A program made the translations under genes and the position numbers. DNA of 64,000 nt from JBCBDX01 sp039815825 (GTDB taxonomy: Bacteria; Pseudomonadota; Alphaproteobacteria; Rhizobiales; Rhizobiaceae), in NCBI GenBank assembly GCA_039815825.1, contig JBCBYO010000015.1, positions 1 to 64,000 on the forward strand, written 5' to 3'. Under the pieces are notes generated by a model that was given only the letters and a program-made list of their open reading frames with translations, ran no database searches and had not been told where the DNA came from. This document shows, in pieces, positions 43,714 through 52,459 of the stretch (its first letter is position 1; the number at the start of each line of letters is the position of its first letter).

Positions 43714-44568
43714 TCATTCTTTTTCAGATGGAATGTGCACGTCGATGGACACATCATAAGCCTTATCGCCCATCATTGCGGTAATGTTCATCGGCAAAAG
43801 CTTTGCGCTAGATGGCATGCTGTTGACCTTGGCCACAAATGAGATGTGCCCGCCCTCATGCGCCATCTTCTTCGGGTAAGAAATTTGCGCACCTTCCAAA
43901 TGAACGAAAAGCGCATCCAGATCTTTACTAGTCTCAGCACCCGCTTCACCAGCAATTGTTACCTTAACCGAACCCTCGTTAAATTCCACGGAAACGGCAT
44001 CTTCCGACAACTTTTCGGGGAGCGCATCAAACGCATTGCGGATAACCATGTCTGTCAATGCAGTGACCTGACTTGGCACAATCTCCGCTACAAAAGGGAG
44101 TACGACTGGAATACAAATGTCTTCGCAAATGCCGAGTAGTAGCGACCCCTCGAGACGGGCACTGGCCCGACCATCGGTTTCAAACGTGATCGGTAGCGAA
44201 ACCGGTTCTGTGTAGCCCGCATAGCCGCCATAGGCATCATCCACCCAGCGCGGGGCCGGATAATGGATCGTCGCGCTTTGGATGTCAGAGCCTGCCGCCC
44301 ACTGAAACATGGGGGGAATGCCCGATGCGCCCGGATCGCGCCAGTATGTATGCCAGCCTTCGTCCAGTTTGATTTCAATTGCGCCGCGCATGAGGCTTGG
44401 CAGATGCCCGTCCTTATCAGCGATCGCGCTTTCCAACACCAAACGCACATTGCCGCCCATTGTTTGGTGCCAATCTGTGACGGCGCCGGCCGGCGCGGGC
44501 GAGCTGTTCACGAGTATGGGGGCAGCGAGGAGAAACCATGCCGAAGGAGATAATTGGTGCATGACCAT
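43714..44568 (-). CDS. Exported protein with DsbD N-terminal type domain
   Basis: The 284-residue protein has an N-terminal signal peptide (SAWFLLAAPILVNSS) and an immunoglobulin-like domain related to the periplasmic alpha domain of DsbD. The paired cysteines are in LLLGICEDICIPVVLPF near residue 152. DsbD alpha passes electrons to thiol partners; this stand-alone form lacks the membrane and thioredoxin parts. It may serve copper tolerance or cytochrome maturation, but that is inference. It is divergent from yqgE. Confidence 0.85.
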   Translation of the reverse strand: MVMHQLSPSAWFLLAAPILVNSSPAPAGAVTDWHQTMGGNVRLVLESAIADKDGHLPSLMRGAIEIKLDEGWHTYWRDPGASGIPPMFQWAAGSDIQSATIHYPAPRWVDDAYGGYAGYTEPVSLPITFETDGRASARLEGSLLLGICEDICIPVVLPFVAEIVPSQVTALTDMVIRNAFDALPEKLSEDAVSVEFNEGSVKVTIAGEAGAETSKDLDALFVHLEGAQISYPKKMAHEGGHISFVAKVNSMPSSAKLLPMNITAMMGDKAYDVSIDVHIPSEKE

Positions 44569-44706
44569 TGCTATGCATGACGAAAGTTAATTTCACAAAC
44601 ACGCGCCGGTCACGAGTTCGTTAGTGCCGGGTTGCCGCGAAATGCGACGAAGAGATAGCGCTAAAGTTTACTAGCAAACCGGGCAATTGATGTTTTTATT
44701 AGACGA

Positions 44707-44771
44707 ATGACGGAGATGAAACGATCGGCAGAACTTCAAAAAGTCTAGACGGCAAGTTTTTAGTCGCCATG
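44707..44771 (+). other. Out-of-frame 5' end of yqgE with apparent single-base deletion
   Basis: The conserved YqgE N terminus SLDGKFLVAMP is encoded at 44742-44774, in frame with the rest of the gene. That frame has no usable start codon before a TAG at 44700. The ATGs at 44707 and 44716 are in the next frame and hit a TAG at 44746. The two frames join if the A5 run at 44738-44742 is given one more A. Loss of an A, a sequencing error in the run, or a -1 ribosomal shift at CAA-AAA would each explain this. Confidence 0.7.
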
Positions 44772-45305
44772 CCATGCTTGAAGGATTCGCTGTTTGGCGA
44801 CTCTCTCGTCTATGTGTGTGCCCATAGCGATGAGGGCTGCATGGGCTTTATCGTCAACAAACCGCATCCCATGCAGTTTGACGAGCTCGTCAACAAAATT
44901 GACGTACCCAACCCGTTTATACTGGATCAGGTGGATGACCAGATAAAACCGGTTCGGATCGGGGGGCCGGTTGAAGAGCATCGTGGCTTTATTCTGCATT
45001 CAGCCGACTACGAGGTTGAGTCGACAGTGCCAATCAATGAGGAAGTTTCGCTAACGTCCACAATTTCAGCGCTTGAGGATCTCGCGTTGAAACGGGGGCC
45101 AACGCGATCGGTCGTATCCCTGGGATATTCCAGCTGGGGGGCAAATCAGCTGGAGGAAGAACTGCAAAAGAACTTCTGGCTAACGCTCGATGGCCCCAAT
45201 GAACTCATCTTCAGTGATCAACTTGAAAACAAGTATGACAAGGCGTTGAGCTTGATCGGCATTCATTCACGAGCAGCTTTCGTCTCAGAACCCGGTCACG
45301 CCTAA
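44769..45305 (+). CDS. YqgE/AlgH family protein (intact frame; true start lies upstream)
   Basis: The uninterrupted part from the ATG at 44769 gives 178 residues. It shows the DUF179 pattern: GDSLVYVCAHSDEGCMGFIVN near the start, RIGGPVEEHRGFILHS near residue 75, and GYSSWGANQLEEELQKNFWLT near 117. The family's function is not known. This ATG falls inside the conserved region, about 20 residues after where members usually begin, so the real start is in the shifted segment described at 44707-44771. It converges on the EAL protein gene. Confidence 0.88.
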   Translation: MPCLKDSLFGDSLVYVCAHSDEGCMGFIVNKPHPMQFDELVNKIDVPNPFILDQVDDQIKPVRIGGPVEEHRGFILHSADYEVESTVPINEEVSLTSTISALEDLALKRGPTRSVVSLGYSSWGANQLEEELQKNFWLTLDGPNELIFSDQLENKYDKALSLIGIHSRAAFVSEPGHA

Positions 45306-45315
45306 GCAGCTTGTA

Positions 45316-48252
45316 CTATTGTGCCGCTAAAGGCTCTGACGAGCCATCGCGCGATGATCGATCCGCCTTGGCGCTTGCTTCCATCAATATGCGTAAAGCA
45401 TCTTCTGGCGTCATGGCCGCGCTGGTGGCATAACTTTGCGCGAAATCAGCGCCCATTGATTGGAGCGCGTCCCGCTGGAGACTGATATCGGCAGCTTCGG
45501 CAACGACCCGCATATCCAACGCGTGGGCCATATCAATCAATGACTGCATGAAAGCGCCCTTGGCGCCGTATCGATTGACGATCTGCTTGTCGATCTTGAC
45601 CAGATCAAACTCGAGATCGGCCAAATAGGCGACAGAAGAAATGCCTGCGCCAAAGTCATCGAGCGCAAGATCAAGCCCGGCCGCTTTAAGTTCAGAAAGC
45701 CTGCGCGCGTTATGTTCCGGATCACTCATGATACCGGTCTCGGTAAACTCAAGCATGATACGATGGTTGCGCTGCGGGTACTTTGTCATAATGGCACGTA
45801 CGGCACTAACAAACCCGGCGGACTTCAGCTGTTGTGGCCAAACATTGATCCCGACAAAGAGGCCGAAGTCAGCCCCGAGGGCTTCCCAGTCGGTCAATTG
45901 CTCGGCAACCAGCTCAATCGCGCGATTGCCAAGCGGAATGATGAGATCACTGTTTTCAGCAATGCCGAGGAATTCAGCTGGCGGCACGATGCCGCGCCTC
46001 GGGTGAACCCACCGCATAACAGCCTCAAGGCCAGCGACATCGCCAGTCTCGGCATTGACGATGGGTTGATAAACCAAGCCGATTTCGTTGCGTTCAAGTG
46101 CACGCCGCAAATCCGCTTCCAAATGCACACTGTTGGACGTTCTATCGCGGAACGCTGGCCGGAAGGGTTCAATCCGGTTGCCGCCATAGCGTTTGGCTTG
46201 CACGAGCGCGATTTCTGCATCGCGAAACAGGGCCTCGGCATTGGTGACATCACTGTTCCAAGTCGCAAGGCCTAAGGAAGCGGTCAGCTTGATTTCTTGG
46301 TCAGCATAGGTCGTGGGCGTTCTGATCGCTTTCAGCATCGCTTCAGAAAGAGCAGCGATTTCGCCAGCCTCTGTTCTTGCCGTGACGAGAACACCAAAAC
46401 GGTCTGAACCGACACGGGCAAGCGTCTCCTCACTGCGCAGGTGAATGCGCAAGCGTCGTCCGATGGTCATCAAAAGGTTATCGCTGCCTTGCACACCCAA
46501 GCGATCGATCATGTCGCTGAAATTGTCGATGTCGATAATGATGAGAGTGGGCACGATCGTCTCAAACATCCGACCGAGAAGCAAAGACGATTGCGCGCGA
46601 TCAAGAAACAGGCCCTTGTTGGGAAGACCAGTTAAATTGTCGTGTACAGCGTCCTGCAAGAGGCGCTCTTCCATACGTTTTTGGCCGCTGATGTTGCTGG
46701 TCATGCCGATGCATCTAATGACCTTGCCATCGCCGCTGACAACAGGACGTGCGCGTACGTTGAACCATTCATAGCGGGTATCGCTGGCGCGCAATCGGAC
46801 ATTCATGTCGATACGGCCCTTGCCACTTTCAACAACGCTATCGAGCGTTGTGCGGAACCGTTCTTTATCGTCCAGATGCATGTATTGGAGCCAGGTTTTA
46901 ATCGGGCCGTGCAGCGCGTTGCGCCCCAAACCGATAACGCGGCCCAGATCCGGTTTTGTCACGACCCGGTCACGCGCCACATCCCAGTCCCAAACCATGT
47001 CACTGGAACCTCGAATGGCCAGCGCCTGCAGCTCGGTGTCTGAAAAAAGCGTCTGTTGGAAAGCGCCGCCGGCAAAGGCGCTTTGGATGATCGTGATCCC
47101 GATAAGCAGAATGATCATGATCAAGCCACCGGCCAATGCTGGTTGGACAATATCATTATCAACCGCACCGGTGACAGTGAGGAGCCCGGCTATGGTCCAG
47201 CACAAAAGCAGCGACCAAGTCGGCAACAACATAATTGCCCGGTCAAATCCGCGGATGGATAAAAACAGTAGCAAGGCGAAGCCCATAACGGCCGTCGCTG
47301 CGATCGCCAAGCGAGCAATTCCTGCGCCCAAATTGGGCTCGATGGCCGATAAGCCAAGCAGAACCACCATGCCCGCCAACCACGACCACGACACGATTGT
47401 TAGCTTATTGTCCCAACGGTTTAGGCTCAGATGCGTAAACATGAACAACGCCAACGCAAAAACGATCGCGACTTCCCCAAACGCACGCCATCGAGGCATG
47501 TCTGTCACGGAGATCAAATTGAATTGTGACGCAAACCCAAAGTCGATCAGTACGTAACCAAGTGCAGCCCATGCCAAAACAGCCGAAGCTGCAAAGCTGG
47601 TGTTACCGCGTATCACAAGCAGGATCGTCAGAAACAAAGCCAGAAGGCCGGAAATGCCGATCACGATGCCGTTGTACAGCGTATAGGAGTTCACGATGTC
47701 CTTATACTCGGCCTCGTCCCACAAATAGAGTTGAGGGAGGTTGTTTGACGAAAGCTCTGCAACCAGAGTGACAACCGCGCCAGGGTCTAATGTGATCGAG
47801 AATATGTCTGCATCATCAGAATCGACGCGTTCAAGCTGAAAACCGGACGAAGGCGTAATCGCTGCTATGCGCGGTGAACCAAGGTCGGGAAGAAACACGC
47901 CTGAATTGACCATGCGAAAATGCGGCGCAACGAGCTGACGATCCACTTGCACGTCGCTGGTATTGGTCAATACAAAAACGGCCCAATCACCGGACGTTTC
48001 TGGCTGGGTCGCTTGCACCTCTACAGTACGTACGATGCCCTCGGCGTCGGGCGCCGTTGAAACAACCAGCGATTCCCCGCGGTCGCGATAGATGGTCACT
48101 GCTCTGGTAAGGTCGAGCGCAGTGTCCTCGCGCCCCACACTGATTGGCTCAGTGTTTTGCGCAAGAAGCGGGCCGATCATCACGAATAGCGCGATAACCA
48201 TCAAACCGATGGTCTGAAATACAGCTGATATGTAGGCGCTTGTCCGGTTCAA
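45316..48252 (-). CDS. Membrane PAS-GGDEF-EAL signalling protein
   Basis: A 978-residue protein with a signal sequence, a periplasmic beta-rich domain (about 31-185) and seven membrane helices (about 190-390), resembling 7TMR-DISM receptors. These are followed by PAS (405-520), GGDEF (535-695) and EAL (705-950). The GGDEF active site reads GSDRF (615-619), so diguanylate cyclase activity is unlikely. The EAL domain keeps Glu743 (EAV), Asn803, Glu835, Asp865-Asp866, Lys886, Glu919 and Gln926. It probably degrades cyclic di-GMP, with the GGDEF part sensing GTP. The signal detected outside is unknown. Confidence 0.93.
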   Translation of the reverse strand: MNRTSAYISAVFQTIGLMVIALFVMIGPLLAQNTEPISVGREDTALDLTRAVTIYRDRGESLVVSTAPDAEGIVRTVEVQATQPETSGDWAVFVLTNTSDVQVDRQLVAPHFRMVNSGVFLPDLGSPRIAAITPSSGFQLERVDSDDADIFSITLDPGAVVTLVAELSSNNLPQLYLWDEAEYKDIVNSYTLYNGIVIGISGLLALFLTILLVIRGNTSFAASAVLAWAALGYVLIDFGFASQFNLISVTDMPRWRAFGEVAIVFALALFMFTHLSLNRWDNKLTIVSWSWLAGMVVLLGLSAIEPNLGAGIARLAIAATAVMGFALLLFLSIRGFDRAIMLLPTWSLLLCWTIAGLLTVTGAVDNDIVQPALAGGLIMIILLIGITIIQSAFAGGAFQQTLFSDTELQALAIRGSSDMVWDWDVARDRVVTKPDLGRVIGLGRNALHGPIKTWLQYMHLDDKERFRTTLDSVVESGKGRIDMNVRLRASDTRYEWFNVRARPVVSGDGKVIRCIGMTSNISGQKRMEERLLQDAVHDNLTGLPNKGLFLDRAQSSLLLGRMFETIVPTLIIIDIDNFSDMIDRLGVQGSDNLLMTIGRRLRIHLRSEETLARVGSDRFGVLVTARTEAGEIAALSEAMLKAIRTPTTYADQEIKLTASLGLATWNSDVTNAEALFRDAEIALVQAKRYGGNRIEPFRPAFRDRTSNSVHLEADLRRALERNEIGLVYQPIVNAETGDVAGLEAVMRWVHPRRGIVPPAEFLGIAENSDLIIPLGNRAIELVAEQLTDWEALGADFGLFVGINVWPQQLKSAGFVSAVRAIMTKYPQRNHRIMLEFTETGIMSDPEHNARRLSELKAAGLDLALDDFGAGISSVAYLADLEFDLVKIDKQIVNRYGAKGAFMQSLIDMAHALDMRVVAEAADISLQRDALQSMGADFAQSYATSAAMTPEDALRILMEASAKADRSSRDGSSEPLAAQ

Positions 48253-48264
48253 ATGCAGCGGCCT

Positions 48265-48885
48265 TTACAACATTTCGCTTTTCGGCGCATGCACCGGATT
48301 AATACGAGAGAATAAAATGTGGTCCCGCCATTTGCCGTTTATTTTCAGGTATGACCGCAAAACACCTTCCTTCTCAAATCCATTTGCGCGCAACACCGCG
48401 ATGGAACGCTCATTGTCCAGCAAGCACGCCGCCTCCAATCGATGCAGGCCGTTCTTGGTGAAAGCATGGGCACACGCGATCTGAACAGCCTCGCGCATAT
48501 AGCCTTCGCCAGCATAACGCTTTCCGATCCAATAACCCAGCTGCCCCGATTGCGCGACGCCGCGTCTGATGTTTCCTATCGTTATACCGCCCAAAATGGC
48601 CTCATCTTCAAAGCGGACGATGAAATAGGGGTACGCCGTCCCGGCGTCAATTTCGGCCCGGTAGCGCCGAAGGCGTGCTTTGAAAGCCGTTTTTGAAAGC
48701 TCATGCTCCGACCAGCGTGGTTCCCAAGGTTCCAGGAATGCGCGACTTTCCAACCGCAATGAAGCCCATTCCTGGAAATCGGATGAATTGGGCTCGCGCA
48801 GGAAAACCCGCTCGCCATCGATGGGTACAACACCTTTTGAACGTCCACTGAAAGCAAACACGGATGACGCCTCCGCCCCTATCAA
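48265..48885 (-). CDS. GNAT family N-acetyltransferase (RimJ/RimL-like)
   Basis: The 206-residue enzyme shows the RimJ/RimL pattern: GERVFLREPNSSDFQEWASL near residue 23, GYWIGKRYAGEGYMREAV near 130, and RLEAACLLDNERSIAVLRANGFEKEGVLR near 155. It transfers acetyl from acetyl-CoA, perhaps to an N-terminal amine of a ribosomal or other protein. It lies 10 bases after the M16 protease gene in a leftward run from thrC. Confidence 0.92.
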   Translation of the reverse strand: MIGAEASSVFAFSGRSKGVVPIDGERVFLREPNSSDFQEWASLRLESRAFLEPWEPRWSEHELSKTAFKARLRRYRAEIDAGTAYPYFIVRFEDEAILGGITIGNIRRGVAQSGQLGYWIGKRYAGEGYMREAVQIACAHAFTKNGLHRLEAACLLDNERSIAVLRANGFEKEGVLRSYLKINGKWRDHILFSRINPVHAPKSEML

Positions 48886-48895
48886 ATGCGATGCA

Positions 48896-50200
48896 TCAGG
48901 AGTTCACGGCGGCCGGAATGGGCGCCTGGAGGCCTGATATCAACTCGGCGCCAAACGTGTCGCGCGAAACCAAATTCTCCACGGGTCCGACGGCGGATAT
49001 TGTCGGCGCATCTTTTGTAAACATCCGATAAGCCAAGTCCTCAAGTCGATCGATTGTCAGCGCATCGAGGCGCGCCATGAATTCTTCATTGTCAATAGGT
49101 CGGCCAAACAGCAGGATTTGGCGCGCTATTTGACCGGCGCGCGCTGGCGCACTTTCCGAAGACATCATCAGGCTGGCGCGAAACTGGGCGCGGGCGCGGT
49201 TTAGTTCTTTCTGCTCCAAGCTGGCCGGCACACGCTGAAGTTCGCTCATAATGACGTCAACCAAGGCGGGCACATCGCCTTCCTCAGTTGCGGCGTGGAT
49301 CCCAAAGACGCCGGAATCTGAAAAGCTCCAATGGAACGCGTAGATGGAGTAGCAAAGCCCGTGTTTCTCCCGAACCTCTTGGAATAGACGCGAAGACATG
49401 CCCCCGCCCAGGAGCATGGCAAGGACCTGTGAGGCATAATAATCTCGCACATGGTAAGCGCGGCCCTCAAATCCGAACACGATCTGCGCGTCCTGCAAGT
49501 CTTTAACCAGGCGATGCTCGCCACCAACATACGATGCAGGCCGCGATAGTCCTGCCACTTCAATTGACGCTGGCATGGTTGAAAATGCCTGTTCGATTTC
49601 ACGGACAAAAGCATCATGATCGACAGCGCCGGTCGCGCAAATCACCATCCGCTCACCGCAATATTCGCGGTCAATATACGCGCGGATCATCTCTGGAGTG
49701 AATGACTTGATCGTATCGCGGGTACCAAGGATGGGTCTGCCAACGGGCTGACCGGCAAAGGCGGTCTCGGTAAAGCAATCAAAAACCAAGTCGTCCGGCG
49801 TATCGTTGGCCGCGCCCAATTCCTGCAGCACCACATGCTTTTCCCGCTCAAGTTCATCGGCATCAAAGCGTGAATTTTGCAAAATGTCGGCCAAAATATT
49901 GACCGCCAAAGGAAGGTCACCTTTTAAAACCCGCACGAAATAGGATGTGGTTTCAACGCTGGTTGCCGCGTTAATGTCCCCACCGACGTTCTCGATAGCC
50001 TCTGCGATGTCTCGTGCTGATCGACTGAGCGTTCCCTTAAAGGCCATATGCTCAAGCATATGAGCGATACCATGCTCGTGGTCTAATTCGTTGCGCGTGC
50101 CCGCTTTGATCCAAACGCCGAGTGAAACACTCTCGACATGATCAAAATTTTGCGTCGCAACCGTGATGCCATTGGCGAGTTTCGTGGTTTCTACACCCAT
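48896..50200 (-). CDS. M16 family zinc protease (processing-peptidase-like)
   Basis: The 434-residue protein has the inverted zinc motif H-x2-E-H (His47, Glu50, His51 in AHMLEHMAFKGT). The downstream glutamate is in the helix following FDADELEREKHVVLQEL. It resembles the mitochondrial processing peptidase beta chain, typical of the alphaproteobacterial relatives of that enzyme. It may cleave peptides in the cytoplasm or periplasm; no signal peptide is seen. It follows thrC by 34 bases, a conserved order. Confidence 0.95.
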   Translation of the reverse strand: MGVETTKLANGITVATQNFDHVESVSLGVWIKAGTRNELDHEHGIAHMLEHMAFKGTLSRSARDIAEAIENVGGDINAATSVETTSYFVRVLKGDLPLAVNILADILQNSRFDADELEREKHVVLQELGAANDTPDDLVFDCFTETAFAGQPVGRPILGTRDTIKSFTPEMIRAYIDREYCGERMVICATGAVDHDAFVREIEQAFSTMPASIEVAGLSRPASYVGGEHRLVKDLQDAQIVFGFEGRAYHVRDYYASQVLAMLLGGGMSSRLFQEVREKHGLCYSIYAFHWSFSDSGVFGIHAATEEGDVPALVDVIMSELQRVPASLEQKELNRARAQFRASLMMSSESAPARAGQIARQILLFGRPIDNEEFMARLDALTIDRLEDLAYRMFTKDAPTISAVGPVENLVSRDTFGAELISGLQAPIPAAVNS

Positions 50201-50234
50201 GTGGACTGTTTACTTCCTCCGAATGTCCGGGCCG

Positions 50235-51629
50235 TTATGCGGCCCGTGTATTATCATATATGTGTTCTTCCACCATTTTTTGGTCGTTGGAAAGTGGTAT
50301 GAAATGTTCATCGCGCTCCATCAAGTCGCCAAGCCACGCCGGTAACGCTGGGTAAATACCACTTGCTGCTTTGACCGCGTCGGGAAACTTAGCCGGATGC
50401 GCCGTACCCAAGACGATCATCGGCACCTCTTTGTTCGCCTTTTCTCGCCCGACATGGACGGCGGTCGCTGTATGAGGATCAAGCAAATAGTCGCTGTGCG
50501 CCTTGGCATTTGAGATTTCGTCCGCCACCTGATCGACATCGCAACGCCCGGCTGCAAATGATCCACGAATATCGGCAAGTGGCTTGGGTGCGATTGTAAA
50601 GCTACCTTGCTGCTTCAAGCTTTCCATCGCGTTGCGCACGGCCACTGCATCGCGCTCGTAAGCCTCAAACAGAAGACGTTCAAAATTTGACGAAATTTGG
50701 ATGTCCATCGACGGCGAGCTGGTCTTGACCACGCCACGCTTTTCATAGGTTCCGGTTTCCAGCGTACGCGCCAAAATGTCATTGTCATTGGTGGCTATAA
50801 CCAAAGACTCGATCGGAAGACCCATTTGCTTGGCCACATAACCGGCGAAAATATCACCAAAATTACCGGTAGGTACGCAGAATGAGACTTTCCGGTCGGG
50901 CGCGCCAAGTGATGCAGCGGCTGAAAAATAATACACGATTTGGGCCATGATGCGCGCCCAATTGATCGAGTTGACGCCAGACAATTGCACATCATCTCTG
51001 AACGACCGGTGGTTGAACATCGCTTTGACCAACGCTTGGCAATCGTCGAAATTACCATCAATCGCCAGTGCATGAATATTCTTAGCCGGGTTGGACGTCA
51101 TTTGCCGCTGTTGGACCGGGGAAACACGCCCCTGCGGGAAGAGAATGAACATGTCGGTACGATCGCGATTGGCGAAAGCATCGATCGCCGCGCCGCCGGT
51201 ATCGCCAGAAGTTGCGCCGACTATCGTCGCGCGCGCATCACGCTCGGTTAAAATGTGATCCATCAGCCGGGCGATCAGTTGCATCGCAACATCTTTAAAA
51301 GCCAGCGTTGGTCCGTGGAACAGTTCCATCACAAACATATTGCTATCGATCTGAACCAGCGGGCAGACCGCCTTGTGACGAAAGGTGGCATAGGCATCGT
51401 CGACAATCTGCTCAAATACCCCCCGGTCGATCTCACCACCGGTGAAGGGCCACATCACCTCTTTGGCGATATCGGCATAGGACTTGCCGCGCATACTGCG
51501 GATCGCTTCCATGCTGATCTGCGGATAGGTTTCGGGCAAATAAAGTCCGCCGTCGCCGGCAAGTCCGGCCAGAACCGTGTCTTTAAATCCAAGCGTGGGC
51601 GCATCGCCGCGGGTGCTAATATATTTCAA
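50235..51629 (-). CDS. thrC: Threonine synthase
   Basis: The 464-residue pyridoxal-phosphate enzyme turns phosphohomoserine into threonine. The PLP lysine is Lys112 in HGPTLAFKDVAMQ, and the phosphate-binding GATSGDTGGAAIDAF follows near residue 138. Length and the N-terminal MKYISTRGDAP match the family's long class. It leads the leftward run to the M16 protease, GNAT and EAL genes; homoserine kinase lies about 9 kb away on the other strand. Confidence 0.98.
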   Translation of the reverse strand: MKYISTRGDAPTLGFKDTVLAGLAGDGGLYLPETYPQISMEAIRSMRGKSYADIAKEVMWPFTGGEIDRGVFEQIVDDAYATFRHKAVCPLVQIDSNMFVMELFHGPTLAFKDVAMQLIARLMDHILTERDARATIVGATSGDTGGAAIDAFANRDRTDMFILFPQGRVSPVQQRQMTSNPAKNIHALAIDGNFDDCQALVKAMFNHRSFRDDVQLSGVNSINWARIMAQIVYYFSAAASLGAPDRKVSFCVPTGNFGDIFAGYVAKQMGLPIESLVIATNDNDILARTLETGTYEKRGVVKTSSPSMDIQISSNFERLLFEAYERDAVAVRNAMESLKQQGSFTIAPKPLADIRGSFAAGRCDVDQVADEISNAKAHSDYLLDPHTATAVHVGREKANKEVPMIVLGTAHPAKFPDAVKAASGIYPALPAWLGDLMERDEHFIPLSNDQKMVEEHIYDNTRAA

Positions 51630-51814
51630 GGCTGCTGATCCATCCTGCGTGCATTACTCTGGCTCATACCTGAACCTGCACAAAATCCGCGCGAGCCTTA
51701 CCGAAAACTACCGCTTGCGAAAACCCCGTAAAGACATGTTATTAGCGTATTCAGATTGTGTGATTGAGAAAACTCATTCTCGCGAATATGTATTTGGCAC
51801 ATGAGGAGTATCTT

Positions 51815-52366
51815 TTGAGATACGCGACCGACAATAAATCTTTTAAAATCTCGGCTGTATTGGTCGGCCTATGTTTGGCTCTAGCAGCCTGTCAAACAGG
51901 CACCCCTGATGAAGTTTTGAACGTCGATGACGCCATCACTGAAGCCGACTTGGTTGCCTATTGCCCGCGCCCCACACTTTTGGAAGGCACCGCGATTTTA
52001 CGCGAGTACACCGACGGTAATGACGACAATCCAGACGAAGTTGTCTATCAAGCCTCAATTACCGACGTTACACGTTCTTGCCGTTATCGAAATGGACAGC
52101 TCTTCATGCAGGTTGCGGCTGCTGGCCGAGTGCTCAACGGTCCGAAGGGAACAGGCGGACAATTGAACCTGCCGATACGCGTTGCCGTCAGGCAGGGCGA
52201 AAGCATCCCTTATTCCACGTTGGGCCGCCTCGATGTAACCGTCATACCTGGCGCGGGCGCGACCCAGTTCATTTATAAGGACGAACAAATCGTTCTGCCG
52301 GAGCCCACGATCCGTAACTTGGTCGTATTGGTAGGGTTCGACGAAGGCCCTTACAACACGCCGTGA
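51815..52366 (+). CDS. Lipoprotein of unknown function
   Basis: The TTG at 51815 is preferred (183 residues) because GAGGAG lies seven bases upstream; ATGs at 51764 and 51788 lack such sites. A signal peptide ends in the lipobox ALAAC. The mature domain is beta-rich, with CPRPTLLEGTAILREY and CRYRNGQLFMQVAAAGRVL, where two cysteines might pair. I do not recognise the family beyond conserved hypothetical lipoproteins. It stands between thrC (divergent) and ccrM. Confidence 0.75.
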   Translation: MRYATDNKSFKISAVLVGLCLALAACQTGTPDEVLNVDDAITEADLVAYCPRPTLLEGTAILREYTDGNDDNPDEVVYQASITDVTRSCRYRNGQLFMQVAAAGRVLNGPKGTGGQLNLPIRVAVRQGESIPYSTLGRLDVTVIPGAGATQFIYKDEQIVLPEPTIRNLVVLVGFDEGPYNTP

Positions 52367-52380
52367 TTTTTCATTTTTGA

Positions 52381-52432
52381 TTAACCACGTTTCCTAACGG
52401 CCCGTTCACCACGATGCGCAAGACTGCGAGTC
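52381..52432 (+). promoter_or_regulatory. Candidate cell-cycle regulatory sites before ccrM
   Basis: TTAACCAC (52381-52388) resembles the half-site bound by CtrA in alphaproteobacteria. A GANTC methylation site, GAGTC, lies at 52428-52432, 28 bases before the ccrM ATG. In Caulobacter, ccrM is switched on by CtrA and its promoter carries GANTC sites, so the pair is suggestive. Only one CtrA half-site is seen. Confidence 0.3.
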
Positions 52433-52459
52433 TCGACAGTTTTTGCGTATTGGTGCTTC

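Noticed and set aside
43634..43740. A/T-rich inverted repeat near the stop of the DsbD-type gene as a terminator
   Set aside because: The stem AAAAAGA/TCTTTTT has almost no GC pairs and begins in the coding region, so it is too weak to call.
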